Shown piece by piece: positions 16,253-24,219 of a stretch of DNA of 64,000 nt (position 1 is its first letter; the number at the start of each line of letters is the position of its first letter). The notes under the pieces are model-generated. The model had not been told where the DNA came from. It ran no database searches and saw only the letters and a list, made by a program, of their open reading frames with translations. This stretch comes from Streptosporangium roseum DSM 43021 (GTDB lineage Bacteria > Actinomycetota > Actinomycetes > Streptosporangiales > Streptosporangiaceae). The stretch lies in assembly GCF_000024865.1 (NCBI RefSeq), contig NC_013595.1, positions 6,448,001 through 6,512,000 on the forward strand. Direction: 5' to 3'. A program made the translations under genes and the position numbers.

Positions 16253-17022
16253 AGGCGGTCGGCGAGCCCTCCGGCGGTGGGCCGCTTGGCCGCGTCCCCG
16301 ATGCAGGCGTGGACCAGCTCCGACAGTTCGGGCTCCAGGTCGGCGTGGACCGACGGCGGCGTGCTGTAGACCTTGCGCAGGGTCAGCAGCGGATCATGGA
16401 CGGGCAGCTCGCCGTACAGGCCGGTGCGGGTCACCGCCCAGTGCAACGTCGCGCCGAGCGACCACACGTCCCCGGCGGGAGTGGGCGTCTCCCCCTGCAG
16501 CAGCGCCGGGTCGGTGAACTCCACCGAGCCGATGTCGCCCATCCCGGTCACCGTCACCCCCGGCATCAGCACCTGCGACAGGCCCAGATCCGAGAGCTTG
16601 CCCCCGGCGTCGGTGAGCAGCACGTTGCCGGGGCGGATGTCACGGTGCACGATGCCCTCCTCGTGCAGCGCCTGCGCGGCGTGGGCCACGCAGGCGATCG
16701 AGCGCAGCGCCCGCTCCCGCGTCGGCGGCTCCGCGGGCCGGCCCAGCGAGCCGCCGGGAAGATACTCCATCGAGTAGTAGAAGACACCGCCCTGCTGCCC
16801 CGCGTCATAGAGCGTCACCAGGTAGGGGGAGCGCACCGCGGCGAAGGCCTTCAGCTCGCGGGTGGCCCGCCGGAAGGCGTCACCTCCGGTGCCCCCCACC
16901 ACCTTCACCGCGACGTAGTCCGCCTCGACCGGCAGCCGATCGGGTTTCCTCGCCAGATAGAACTCGCCATGATTACCCGCCCCCAGTGAGCGGACGAACT
17001 CGTAGTCGGCGATGCCTTCCAC
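16234..17022 (-). CDS. soluble serine/threonine protein kinase, DLG variant
   Basis: A 262-residue Hanks-type kinase consisting of the catalytic domain alone, with no transmembrane or PASTA segment. Seen in order: glycine loop SLGAGNHGEFYLAR, VAIK-type lysine YVAVKVV, catalytic loop HRDIRPGNVLLTD (near residue 125) and the metal motif DLGLS in place of DFG. DIGSVEFTDPALLQGE takes the place of the usual APE region, with D-P-A instead. HRDIR rather than HRDLK also departs from the norm. GTG 17022 is favoured because GGAGGGGAG lies 6 nt upstream; longer starts up to 17073 are possible. It stands between a convergent TetR gene and a divergent antiporter, so its target is unknown. Confidence 0.85.
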   Translation of the reverse strand: MEGIADYEFVRSLGAGNHGEFYLARKPDRLPVEADYVAVKVVGGTGGDAFRRATRELKAFAAVRSPYLVTLYDAGQQGGVFYYSMEYLPGGSLGRPAEPPTRERALRSIACVAHAAQALHEEGIVHRDIRPGNVLLTDAGGKLSDLGLSQVLMPGVTVTGMGDIGSVEFTDPALLQGETPTPAGDVWSLGATLHWAVTRTGLYGELPVHDPLLTLRKVYSTPPSVHADLEPELSELVHACIGDAAKRPTAGGLADRLYALVV

Positions 17023-17135
17023 CAACGTCTCCCCTCCACGCTTCACGCGACGCTCGCGGCGACAACCCCCCACACGGTAACGTCGCCCTGGTCATTCTCG
17101 GGGCTCTTCTTTACTTACGGGAAGCGTGCTCGCAA

Positions 17136-19187
17136 GTGCTCCACGTAGATCTGCTCCTGCTCGACCTGATGATCGTCCTCGCCGCCGCACGACTGCTCGG
17201 AGCGGTGGCCCGACGGCTCGGCCAGCCCCCGGTCATCGGCGAGATCGTGGCGGGCATCCTGCTCGGCCCCACCCTCCTCGGCCCGCTGATCGGCGACCGG
17301 CTGTTCGGCGCGGAGATGCGCGCCCCGCTGCAGGCGCTGGCCAACGTCGGGCTGGTGCTGTTCATGTTCGTCGTCGGCCTGGAGCTGGACCAGAAGCTGG
17401 TCAGGGGCAAGGGCCGGATCGCGGTGACCGTGGCGCTCGGCTCCACCGTGGTGCCGTTCGTCCTGGGGTGCGTGCTCGCGCTCGGCATCGCGGGCGACCA
17501 CGTGGGCGGCGACAAGACGCTGCCGTTCGTGCTGTTCATGGGGGCGGCGATGTCCGCCACCGCCTTCCCGGTGCTGGCGCGCATCCTCACCGACCGCGGG
17601 ATGCAGCGCATCGCGCTCGGCGGCCTGTCCCTGGCCGCGGCCGCGGTGATCGACGTGCTCGCCTGGACCGTGCTGGCCGTGGTGGTGGGCATCGCCGGTG
17701 CGGGTGACGCCGAGGGGCAGTGGAAGGTCCTGCTCACCGTCCCGTACGCGCTGGTGATGTTCCTGGTGGTCCGGCCGCTGCTGGCCCGGCTGGTGCCCGC
17801 CTACGAGAAGGCGGGACGGCTGACGCCGAGCCTGCTGTCGCTGGTGCTCATCGGCCTCATCGCCTCGGCCTGGGCCACCGAGTGGTTGCACGTGCACTTC
17901 ATCTTCGGGGCGTTCGTGTTCGGCGCGGTGATGCCCCGTGAGGGCGCGGAACGGCTCAACCACGAGATCCTGGAACGGCTGGAGCAGCTCGCCGTGCTGT
18001 TGCTGCTGCCGATGTTCTTCGTGGTGGCGGGGCTCAACGTCAACCTGCGCGCGCTGGACCTGTCCAGTCTCGGCACGCTGGCCGCGATCCTGGCGGTGGC
18101 GGTCGGCGGCAAGCTGCTCGGCTCCTACGCGGCGGCGCGGGCGCAGCGGCTGCCCGACCGGCCGGCCTGGGCGATGGCCGTCCTGCTCAACACCCGGGGA
18201 CTGACCGAGATCGTCATCCTCAGCGTCGGCCTGCAGAAGGGCGTGCTCGACGACGAGCTGTACTCGCTGATGGTGGTGATGGCCCTCGTCACCACCGCGA
18301 TGACCGGCCCGCTGCTGCGCAGGATCTACCCCGACCGGCGCGTGGCCCGCGACATCGCCGAGGCCGAGCGCGCCGCCCTCGGAGTGGCCGCCGCCCACCG
18401 GGTGCTGACCGTCGTGCCGGGCTCCCCCGCCGAGCAGGCTCCGCTGGTGGACCTGGCGGCCACCCTGGCGCGGGCCGCGTCCCCGTCGGAGGTGGTCCTC
18501 GCCCACCTGCGGCCCTACCCTCAGGGCCGCCTGGAGGTCGGCAGTGGCCTCTCCTCCGAGCTGGCCGAGCTGGCCGAGACCCTCCACGACCTGGAGGGCC
18601 TCGCCGGCACCGTCCGTGCCCGCGGCCCGGAGGTCAGGGTGGTGAGCCGGTTCAGCGGCGACGTGGCGGCCGAGCTGCCCGAGCTGGTCAGCGGCGCGCA
18701 GCCCGATCTGGTCGTGCTGCCGGCCGATGCCACCGGCTACGCCGGGATCCGCGACGGCGTCGTCTGCCGCGTGGTGACCGTCTCCCCGGCGGCCGCCTCC
18801 GGCCTCCAGGACTCCCCTGTCCGGACCCCCTCGGGCTCCCCCGACCCCGCCGCCCGGGCATCTGGATCCGCGACGGGGCCGATCGCCGTGCACCACGGCT
18901 CCGGCGGCGACGCCGCCGCTCACGTGGCGCTGACCCTGGCGCTCCTTCAGGATCGCCCGCTGGTCGTCACCGGCGGCGGCCGGGCCTCCGCCCTGGCCCA
19001 GCGGCTGGCCAAGCTCGGGGTGGCGGCCACCTCCGGCGCGGTCCCGGCCGGCGCACTCGTCGTGGCCCCCGACGCCGGCACCGCCGTGGACGGCGCGCAC
19101 CTGCTGGTCCGCGCCGAGCAGGACGCCGACCCGGTGGACTGGGCGGCGGCCGTCTCAGCGCTGCGCGCCCCGGTCCCCCACCCCTGA
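17136..19187 (+). CDS. CPA2 family cation/proton antiporter with C-terminal USP-like domain
   Basis: About 683 residues. The first about 410 form 12-13 transmembrane helices with LGQPPVIGEIVAGILLGP and GLVLFMFVVGLELD, hallmarks of CPA2 (KefB/NapA-like) Na+ or K+/H+ exchangers. MGAAMSATAFPVLARILTD and LLNTRGLTEIVILSVGLQKG carry further transport-site signatures. The remaining about 260 residues are soluble and Ala/Val-rich (VLTVVPGSPAEQAPLVDL, DLVVLPADATGYAG), resembling a pair of degenerate universal-stress-like domains. GTG 17136 is picked because the first helix begins right after it; the frame stays open further upstream across the divergent kinase start. It likely works in pH or cation homeostasis. 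Confidence 0.88.
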   Translation: MLHVDLLLLDLMIVLAAARLLGAVARRLGQPPVIGEIVAGILLGPTLLGPLIGDRLFGAEMRAPLQALANVGLVLFMFVVGLELDQKLVRGKGRIAVTVALGSTVVPFVLGCVLALGIAGDHVGGDKTLPFVLFMGAAMSATAFPVLARILTDRGMQRIALGGLSLAAAAVIDVLAWTVLAVVVGIAGAGDAEGQWKVLLTVPYALVMFLVVRPLLARLVPAYEKAGRLTPSLLSLVLIGLIASAWATEWLHVHFIFGAFVFGAVMPREGAERLNHEILERLEQLAVLLLLPMFFVVAGLNVNLRALDLSSLGTLAAILAVAVGGKLLGSYAAARAQRLPDRPAWAMAVLLNTRGLTEIVILSVGLQKGVLDDELYSLMVVMALVTTAMTGPLLRRIYPDRRVARDIAEAERAALGVAAAHRVLTVVPGSPAEQAPLVDLAATLARAASPSEVVLAHLRPYPQGRLEVGSGLSSELAELAETLHDLEGLAGTVRARGPEVRVVSRFSGDVAAELPELVSGAQPDLVVLPADATGYAGIRDGVVCRVVTVSPAAASGLQDSPVRTPSGSPDPAARASGSATGPIAVHHGSGGDAAAHVALTLALLQDRPLVVTGGGRASALAQRLAKLGVAATSGAVPAGALVVAPDAGTAVDGAHLLVRAEQDADPVDWAAAVSALRAPVPHP

Positions 19188-19219
19188 CCGGGGCGTCACG
19201 GGACCTCCGGGAAACGGAC

Positions 19220-19247
19220 GGGCGGCACGGCACGGGCCGTACCGCCC
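19220..19247. terminator. hairpin between convergent antiporter and FHA genes
   Basis: GGGCGGCACGG, a 5-6 nt loop, then CCGTACCGCCC with one mismatch. It sits 32 nt after the antiporter stop and 15 nt after the FHA stop on the other strand, so it probably ends both transcripts. Confidence 0.6.
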
Positions 19248-19262
19248 GGGAGGACGGGTCCG

Positions 19263-20678
19263 CTAGCGGTTGCGGTGCGACTCGTAGCGCATGGTGCGGG
19301 AGACGCCGATCCGCACGGTCGTGCCGGGCAGGATCGCGACCGCCTCGTTCGGCGGGATGTCGTAGAAGTTGGGGTCGCCCGGCGGCTGGATCTGGGTGCC
19401 GTTGACCGATCCCAGGTCGACCAGGTTGACGTCCCAGCCGTCCAGCGCCACCCGCAGGTGACGGCGGGAGACCGACCCGTCGGGGCTGGTGACCTTGGCC
19501 GGGCGCACCGAGCCGTCGGCGACCTCGGGGGCCCGCTCGGGGTCGCGGCCGACCAGGTAGTCGGTGTCGAGGCGGAGCGTCATGCCGTCGTCGAGGAGCA
19601 GCACGCCCAGCGGCGGGCGCGGTCCCTTGTAGGGGACGAGCGTGCGCTGCACCAGCGCGATGCCGCAGACCGCGCAGTACGGCACGCGCGGGTCGTTGAA
19701 GTGGTCGTTCTTGCAGTCCACCCCGTAGACCAGCGGTCGCGACTCCGGCTGCGGCTCCGGCCCGGAAGGCGGCTCGGGCGCGGCCTGCGGACCGTCCGGG
19801 GTCAGCAGTTCGTACTCGAACGGCTGGTCACGGGCGTCGACGGGGTCGCCGCCGATCCCGCTCGCCCTGGCGGTCTCCACCTCTTCCTGCGGGACCGCGA
19901 CCGGAACCGGCCCGGAGGGTGGCCCCTGCGGTGGGACCGGCATGGGGTCGGGCTGCCACGCCGGCGGCGCGGAGAGATGGGGCTCCGGCGCGGGCAGCGG
20001 GACGGGGACCGGAGGGTAGTGCTCGGGAGAGCTCATCGGGTAGGGCGCCGGCGGTGCGCTGTCCACCGGGGGTGCCGACCGTTCGGGGCGCGCCGGAGCC
20101 GGCGGCTCCGCCGGGGAGACGGCCTCCGCCTGCGGCGCGGACGGCCGGACGGCCGGCGGAGCGGTCTCCGCCCGGGGCGCGGGCCGCTGGACGGCCGATG
20201 GCCCCCCGCCCTCGGTCAGGTCGCACCAGACGCCGCCGCCGACGATGACACCGCCGTCCAGCCGGGCGAGCGGGTGCGCCTCGCCGGCCTCGGGCAGGCG
20301 CAGCTCCACCCGGGTCACCGGGCCGGGCACCAGCCGGTCGGACCAGGTGAGCGCGTCACGCCCGGCCAGCTGGACCTCGCCGCCCGAGCCGGTGACCGAA
20401 GCGAAGGCCGGGCCGCTGACCAGCACGGCCACTCCCCCGGTGACGGGACCGGCGACGGCGCACGCCACGGGCTCGCCCATCATGACGGCCAGCACCTGGG
20501 CGACCCGGCGGGCCAGCGCGCGGCCGTCCCCGCCCGAGGCCGCGGTCTCCCTCAACGCCCCCAGCAGGTCCTCCACGACGGCCTCGGCCGCGTCACACAC
20601 CAGCAGCAGACCACCCACGTGGGCGACCAGCCCGTTGCCCGGAAGCGGACGCACCACCCCGAAGCCCTCGTCGGTCAT
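19263..20678 (-). CDS. FHA domain protein with zinc-ribbon-like cysteines
   Basis: A 471-residue protein. Residues 1-160 form a globular domain I do not recognise (MTDEGFGVVRPLPGNGLVAH...). A Pro/Ala-rich linker of about 130 residues follows, then a Cys/His cluster GVDCKNDHFNDPRVPYCAVC (C-x12-C-x2-C with two His) that looks like half of a zinc ribbon. The C-terminal FHA domain (about 360-465) has the phospho-Thr pocket residues GRDPE, SVSRRHLRV and LGSVNGTQIQ. FHA domains bind phosphothreonine made by Ser/Thr kinases. It is the last gene of the operon. ATG 20678 overlaps the stop of a 23-codon mini-ORF (ATGA) and uses the AAGGAGG site inside it. Confidence 0.87.
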   Translation of the reverse strand: MTDEGFGVVRPLPGNGLVAHVGGLLLVCDAAEAVVEDLLGALRETAASGGDGRALARRVAQVLAVMMGEPVACAVAGPVTGGVAVLVSGPAFASVTGSGGEVQLAGRDALTWSDRLVPGPVTRVELRLPEAGEAHPLARLDGGVIVGGGVWCDLTEGGGPSAVQRPAPRAETAPPAVRPSAPQAEAVSPAEPPAPARPERSAPPVDSAPPAPYPMSSPEHYPPVPVPLPAPEPHLSAPPAWQPDPMPVPPQGPPSGPVPVAVPQEEVETARASGIGGDPVDARDQPFEYELLTPDGPQAAPEPPSGPEPQPESRPLVYGVDCKNDHFNDPRVPYCAVCGIALVQRTLVPYKGPRPPLGVLLLDDGMTLRLDTDYLVGRDPERAPEVADGSVRPAKVTSPDGSVSRRHLRVALDGWDVNLVDLGSVNGTQIQPPGDPNFYDIPPNEAVAILPGTTVRIGVSRTMRYESHRNR

Positions 20679-20746
20679 GAAACCTCCTTCGCCGGCTTCA
20701 TGACCAAGGTGCTGTGCTGAATCGTTGCCTTGCTTCGCGCGGTCAT
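20675..20746 (-). CDS. mini-ORF 2 (23 codons), possible leader peptide
   Basis: An ATG (20746) to TGA (20677-20675) frame encoding MTARSKATIQHST then LVMKPAKEVS. Its ATG overlaps the stop of mini-ORF 1 and its stop overlaps the FHA start, both as ATGA. AAGGAGG sites precede both its own start and that of the FHA gene. Whether the peptide matters, or only the coupling, cannot be told; four of the five base changes between the two copies alter the residue. Confidence 0.45.
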   Translation of the reverse strand: MTARSKATIQHSTLVMKPAKEVS

Positions 20747-20813
20747 GAAACCTCCTTCGTCGGCTTCATGACCAGGGTGCTGTGCTGAATCGTTCCCTCG
20801 CTTCGCTCGGTCA
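20676..20813. repeat. two 68-nt tandem copies carrying the mini-ORFs
   Basis: The segments next to GGTCATGAAACCTCCTTCG repeat with a 68-nt period (start codons at 20678 and 20746, with the same position in the third junction at 20814). The copies differ at five bases. Each copy carries a ribosome site and a start overlapping a stop, so duplication kept the coupled arrangement. Confidence 0.9.
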
Positions 20814-20814
20814 C
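20743..20814 (-). CDS. mini-ORF 1 (23 codons), possible leader peptide
   Basis: A GTG (20814) to TGA frame encoding VTERSEGTIQHST then LVMKPTKEVS, matching mini-ORF 2 at 18 of 23 residues. Its GTG overlaps the stop of the membrane-protein gene (GTGA). It could be an original 3' neighbour of that gene, later duplicated. Expression is unproven. Confidence 0.45.
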   Translation of the reverse strand: MTERSEGTIQHSTLVMKPTKEVS

Positions 20815-21248
20815 AAAACTCTCCCTCCCCGAAAACGCCATCGGATGAACGGCACGCGCATCGGACCGTTCGCCACCAGCCACACGCATACCCAGACGAC
20901 GGTGAAATGCGTCCAGAACGCGGCCGGCGGCACCGGATCAATGAAATCGACTGCACCGGACCGTAGCAAAAAGTACAGCAGAAGACCTTCGGGAACGAGC
21001 GTCAGCAAACCGAACAGCGTCGGCCAGTCCTTCTCCCACCGGAACTGCATGAGGAAGTGGTAGACGAGCTCCCAGCCCACCCCCAGCACGGCGACCGCCG
21101 CGAGGACCAGGAACCCGTTGACGTAGCGGTCACCGAGCGGCCCGGAGGAGCCCGGAAGCACCGGCACGATCAGCAACGTGATGATCGCGCCCACGGTGGC
21201 GAGCAGGAAGAGGCGCGTCTGGATGCGCCCCGCCAGAGTCGGAACCAC
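20811..21248 (-). CDS. four-helix membrane protein of unknown function
   Basis: 145 residues with about four transmembrane helices: LFLLATVGAIITLLIVPVLP, FLVLAAVAVLGVGWELVYHF, FGLLTLVPEGLLLYFLL and FWTHFTVVWVCVWLVANGP. Both ends are basic (RIQTR; RVPFIRWRFRGGR), suggesting a cytoplasmic N- and C-terminus. I do not recognise the family. It follows the flavoprotein gene by 13 nt and its stop overlaps mini-ORF 1, placing it in one operon with the flavoprotein and the FHA protein. The GTG start at 21248 has AAGGAG 11 nt upstream. Confidence 0.75.
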   Translation of the reverse strand: MVPTLAGRIQTRLFLLATVGAIITLLIVPVLPGSSGPLGDRYVNGFLVLAAVAVLGVGWELVYHFLMQFRWEKDWPTLFGLLTLVPEGLLLYFLLRSGAVDFIDPVPPAAFWTHFTVVWVCVWLVANGPMRVPFIRWRFRGGRVL

Positions 21249-21261
21249 GGAGGATTACTCC

Positions 21262-22797
21262 TTACACCGGCGAGTTGAAGGCCCATTTGAACCACTGCGA
21301 GGTCGACCGGAGCGGCCCCATCCTGCGGACGAACCCCCGCCGTGCCAGGTCGTCGGCGATCTCCTGGGCCGCGATCTGCAGGCCGAGGAAGGTGTCGACG
21401 CCGGGGAAGTAACCGCCGAGCGTCGCCGAGCCGGAGGCGTAGAGGACGCCGTCGCCGCTGGCCGTCCCCTTCACCTCGAAGTGGCGCTCCACCTCCAGCC
21501 GGCCGACCGGGTTGCGGTAGGCCCCGCCGTGCCGGAGCAGGTCCTCGTAGATCCGGTGCTCGGCGATGTCGGCCTCAAGGCCGGTGCAGTCGATGATGTA
21601 GTCGGCCACCGGCTCGCGGACGATGCCGTCGCTGCTGCGCACGTAGCTGACCAGCCGGCCGTCGGGGCCGCGCTCCACCCGGTCCACGGTGCCCTGCACG
21701 GGGTGGTAGTAGCCGCCGCTGCGGCCCGCCCGCATCTGCTCCTGCCAGCGCCGGCGGTAGGGGGTGTTGGTGCCGCCCATCTCCTTGTACTTCGCGGCCC
21801 GCTCGGCGCCCTCCAGCCGGCGCATCTGCGCCTTGAGCTGGCCTCCCCACACCGACTTGGGATAGTTGAAGCCCTGGTAGGCCCAGCCGTCGCCGCCCTT
21901 GCGCCGCGCCCAGACGTGCGGGCCGTGGGAGCCGGTGACGAAGGTCCGGAAGATGTGGACGATCTGGGTCTGCAGCCGGAACTTCTCCCGGTCGTCGAAC
22001 AGGCGCTGCAGCACGCGGGAGGCCACGACGCCGCCGCCCCGGATGACCACCGTGCCGGGACGGGTCTTGAGGAACTCGTAGACCTGCTCGTGCGGCTCGT
22101 AGGCGTTCACCACGTGCTGGTAGTCGCCGTGCTTGGTACGGAACTCCTGCAGGTCGGGCAGGAACTTCAGGCCGGGGTAGCCGATCGCGATGTGCACGAA
22201 GCGCGAGCGGAAGATGATGCGCTTGGTGGGCGCCGAGCCCTCGGGCGGGGTGACCACGGTGAAGTAGCCGCCGCCGGCCCGCCGGCGGACCATCCGGACC
22301 TGGCCCTTGACCAGCATGTCCCAGTAGTCGATGCGCTTGGCCTCGCGCTCCAGGCTCTGGAAGACCGTGCCGGCGCGCGGCGTCCAGTAGTCGTTCAGGA
22401 GCGGCTCGGTCAGCAGCTGCCACAGGTAGGCCGGCGTCTTGTCCGTCCAGGTCTCCTGCAGCGCATAGGAGGGGAACCCCCAGATGTTGTCGGGCCGCGA
22501 GGCGGAGTCGGAGCGGATCCGCTCGGAGCGGGGGATCTGCGAGCACCTGGTCAGGAACTCGTAGGTCTGCCACGGGGTGTCGATGTTGGACACCACCCGC
22601 ATCTGGGAGGCGGGCACGCCGTAGATCCGCAGGTAGTCCAGGGTCACGAAGGAGCCCATGCCACCGCCGACCGTCAGGAACGGAATGTCGTACATGGGAA
22701 TGCCGGCGGCTGCGACCAGCTGATCGCTCCATTCGGGCGTGCCGAGCAGCTCCGGAGTGAGATCACCGGCCGAGACCGGCGTGTGGGGGGGTGCCAA
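21262..22797 (-). CDS. FAD/NAD(P)-binding oxidoreductase-like protein, unknown substrate
   Basis: A 511-residue protein with a dinucleotide-binding start FLTVGGGMGSFVTLDYLRI near residues 40-58. A second nucleotide-binding site lies mid-protein (PGTVVIRGGGVVASRVLQRL), and the late segment DGVLYASGSATLGGYFPGVD resembles the C-terminal FAD site of flavoprotein monooxygenases and reductases. DYIIDCTGLEADIAEH fits the ATG-like motif of these folds. The reaction is unknown. It is the first gene of the operon with the membrane and FHA proteins, and is set off from the M50 gene by an intrinsic-type terminator. A redox enzyme whose partner binds phosphothreonine would be unusual. Confidence 0.78.
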   Translation of the reverse strand: MAPPHTPVSAGDLTPELLGTPEWSDQLVAAAGIPMYDIPFLTVGGGMGSFVTLDYLRIYGVPASQMRVVSNIDTPWQTYEFLTRCSQIPRSERIRSDSASRPDNIWGFPSYALQETWTDKTPAYLWQLLTEPLLNDYWTPRAGTVFQSLEREAKRIDYWDMLVKGQVRMVRRRAGGGYFTVVTPPEGSAPTKRIIFRSRFVHIAIGYPGLKFLPDLQEFRTKHGDYQHVVNAYEPHEQVYEFLKTRPGTVVIRGGGVVASRVLQRLFDDREKFRLQTQIVHIFRTFVTGSHGPHVWARRKGGDGWAYQGFNYPKSVWGGQLKAQMRRLEGAERAAKYKEMGGTNTPYRRRWQEQMRAGRSGGYYHPVQGTVDRVERGPDGRLVSYVRSSDGIVREPVADYIIDCTGLEADIAEHRIYEDLLRHGGAYRNPVGRLEVERHFEVKGTASGDGVLYASGSATLGGYFPGVDTFLGLQIAAQEIADDLARRGFVRRMGPLRSTSQWFKWAFNSPV

Positions 22798-22870
22798 TGG
22801 ATGCGTCCCTTAGCTACATGGCCAACCGGTGCGGTTGGCCAGAACACTAGTCGTGGCGCGCACCGAAAAC

Positions 22871-22900
22871 GAGAGGGCAGAACGGTACGTTCTGCCCCTC
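22871..22900 (-). terminator. intrinsic-type terminator after the M50 protease gene
   Basis: GGGCAGAACG, a 3-nt loop and CGTTCTGCCC form a perfect 10-bp stem, extended by three pairs past a bulge. On the minus strand it is followed by TCGTTTTC. It separates the protease gene from the flavoprotein operon. Confidence 0.75.
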
Positions 22901-22962
22901 CGCACCGCCGTGGCGTCCCGGCACACATTCAGTGTGACGCCCGAAACCCCTCGGTGGTTCGC

Positions 22963-24093
22963 TCAGACCCCGCTGAACACCCGGTTCACGTCCGAGGTGG
23001 CCAGCACCCCGAAGATCTCGCCGCCGCGCTCCACGAGGAGGTACTCCCCCGCTGGGGCCTCGCGCATGGCGTCGATCAGGGACTCCCCCGACAGGTCGGC
23101 GGCCAGCACCAGCGACGGTTCGAGGCCGCGCGCCAGCGAGCCGGCCGTCACCCAGGGGCGGCGGTTCTCCGGGGTGGCCTCCACCGCGACCTCGTTGACG
23201 ATCCCGGTCGGGCGGCCCTCGTGGTCGACCACCACCATCGCCCCCGCCTGGGCCTCCGCGGCCCGGCGCAGGGCCTCGGCCAGCGGCACGTCGCCGGTCA
23301 CCGCGATGGCCCGCCTGGCCAGGGCGCGGGCGTTCACCTGCGGGATGCGGGCGCGCACCCGGGCGCCGCGCAGCGCCTGGGTGGCGCCGAACCAGATGAA
23401 GGAGGCCAGCAGCACCGACCAGATGAGCTCCCAGCCCGGCGCCTGCCCGCTCATCAGCGCCAGGCCGACGGGCACCGCGACCATGACGACGGCCAGCACG
23501 CGGCCCACCCAGGCCGCGGCGATCGTGCCCGAGCCCGGGTTGCGGGTGGCCTTCCAGACACCGGCGCGCAGCATGCGCCCGCCGTCGAGCGGCAGCCCCG
23601 GCAGGAGGTTGAAGACCCCGACGATCAGGTTGGCGAACCAGAGCTGGAAGGTCAGCACGCCGAGGACGGTGCCCGGGTCGATGACCAGGGAGGCGGCGAA
23701 ACCAATCGCGGCCAGCCCGAGCGAGAGCAGCGGCCCGGCGAAGGCCACCATGAACTCCCGGCCTGGGGTCTCCGGCTCGCGCTCGATCTCCGAGACGCCG
23801 CCGAGCAGGTAGAGGGTGATGCGGCGGACCGGCAGGCCGTACATCCTGGCGACCACGCAGTGCGCCAGCTCGTGCAGCAGCACCGAGACGTACAGCAGCA
23901 CCGCGAAGACGAACGAGACGAGATACGTCACCGGGACGCTCAGCTCGGGCAGCCGGCCGGTCACGATCGGCTGGTAGGTGAAGGTGATGAACGCCGCCAC
24001 GATGAACCAGGTCGGCGAGACGTACACCGGGATGCCGAACGGCCGCCCCATCCGCAGTCCCGGGCTGTTCTGACGCGGGCTCTCGCTGCTCAC
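22963..24093 (-). CDS. site-2 protease family (M50) membrane protein with CBS pair
   Basis: A 376-residue intramembrane metalloprotease of the Rip3/SpoIVFB-like type with about six helices. The zinc site is HELAH (about residues 73-77) with NLLPGLPLDGGRML supplying the distal Asp (about 165). A C-terminal pair of CBS motifs follows (about 245-376; DHEGRPTGIVNEV, RGGEIFGVLATSDVNRVF). CBS pairs often bind adenosyl nucleotides and could gate activity. The GTG start at 24093 gives MSSESPRQNSPGLRMGRPFG. It diverges from the RecB-like gene across 126 nt, an arrangement common beside trmI-arc in actinobacteria; here other genes intervene. Confidence 0.92.
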   Translation of the reverse strand: MSSESPRQNSPGLRMGRPFGIPVYVSPTWFIVAAFITFTYQPIVTGRLPELSVPVTYLVSFVFAVLLYVSVLLHELAHCVVARMYGLPVRRITLYLLGGVSEIEREPETPGREFMVAFAGPLLSLGLAAIGFAASLVIDPGTVLGVLTFQLWFANLIVGVFNLLPGLPLDGGRMLRAGVWKATRNPGSGTIAAAWVGRVLAVVMVAVPVGLALMSGQAPGWELIWSVLLASFIWFGATQALRGARVRARIPQVNARALARRAIAVTGDVPLAEALRRAAEAQAGAMVVVDHEGRPTGIVNEVAVEATPENRRPWVTAGSLARGLEPSLVLAADLSGESLIDAMREAPAGEYLLVERGGEIFGVLATSDVNRVFSGV

Positions 24094-24219
24094 CGCTGGC
24101 TCACCACTCCTCGTTACACTCCGCCTTCAGGCCTCGATGCTACGCGCCATCAGGCCGCCCGCAGACGGTGCGAGCCCCCTTGGGCCCAAACTGTCGCCAC
24201 TGTGACCTACAGTGCGGAC

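Noticed and set aside
20675..20814. Toxin-antitoxin or attenuator reading of the mini-ORFs
   Set aside because: The peptides have no hydrophobic toxin character and no run of regulatory codons, and no terminator/antiterminator pair is visible between the frames.
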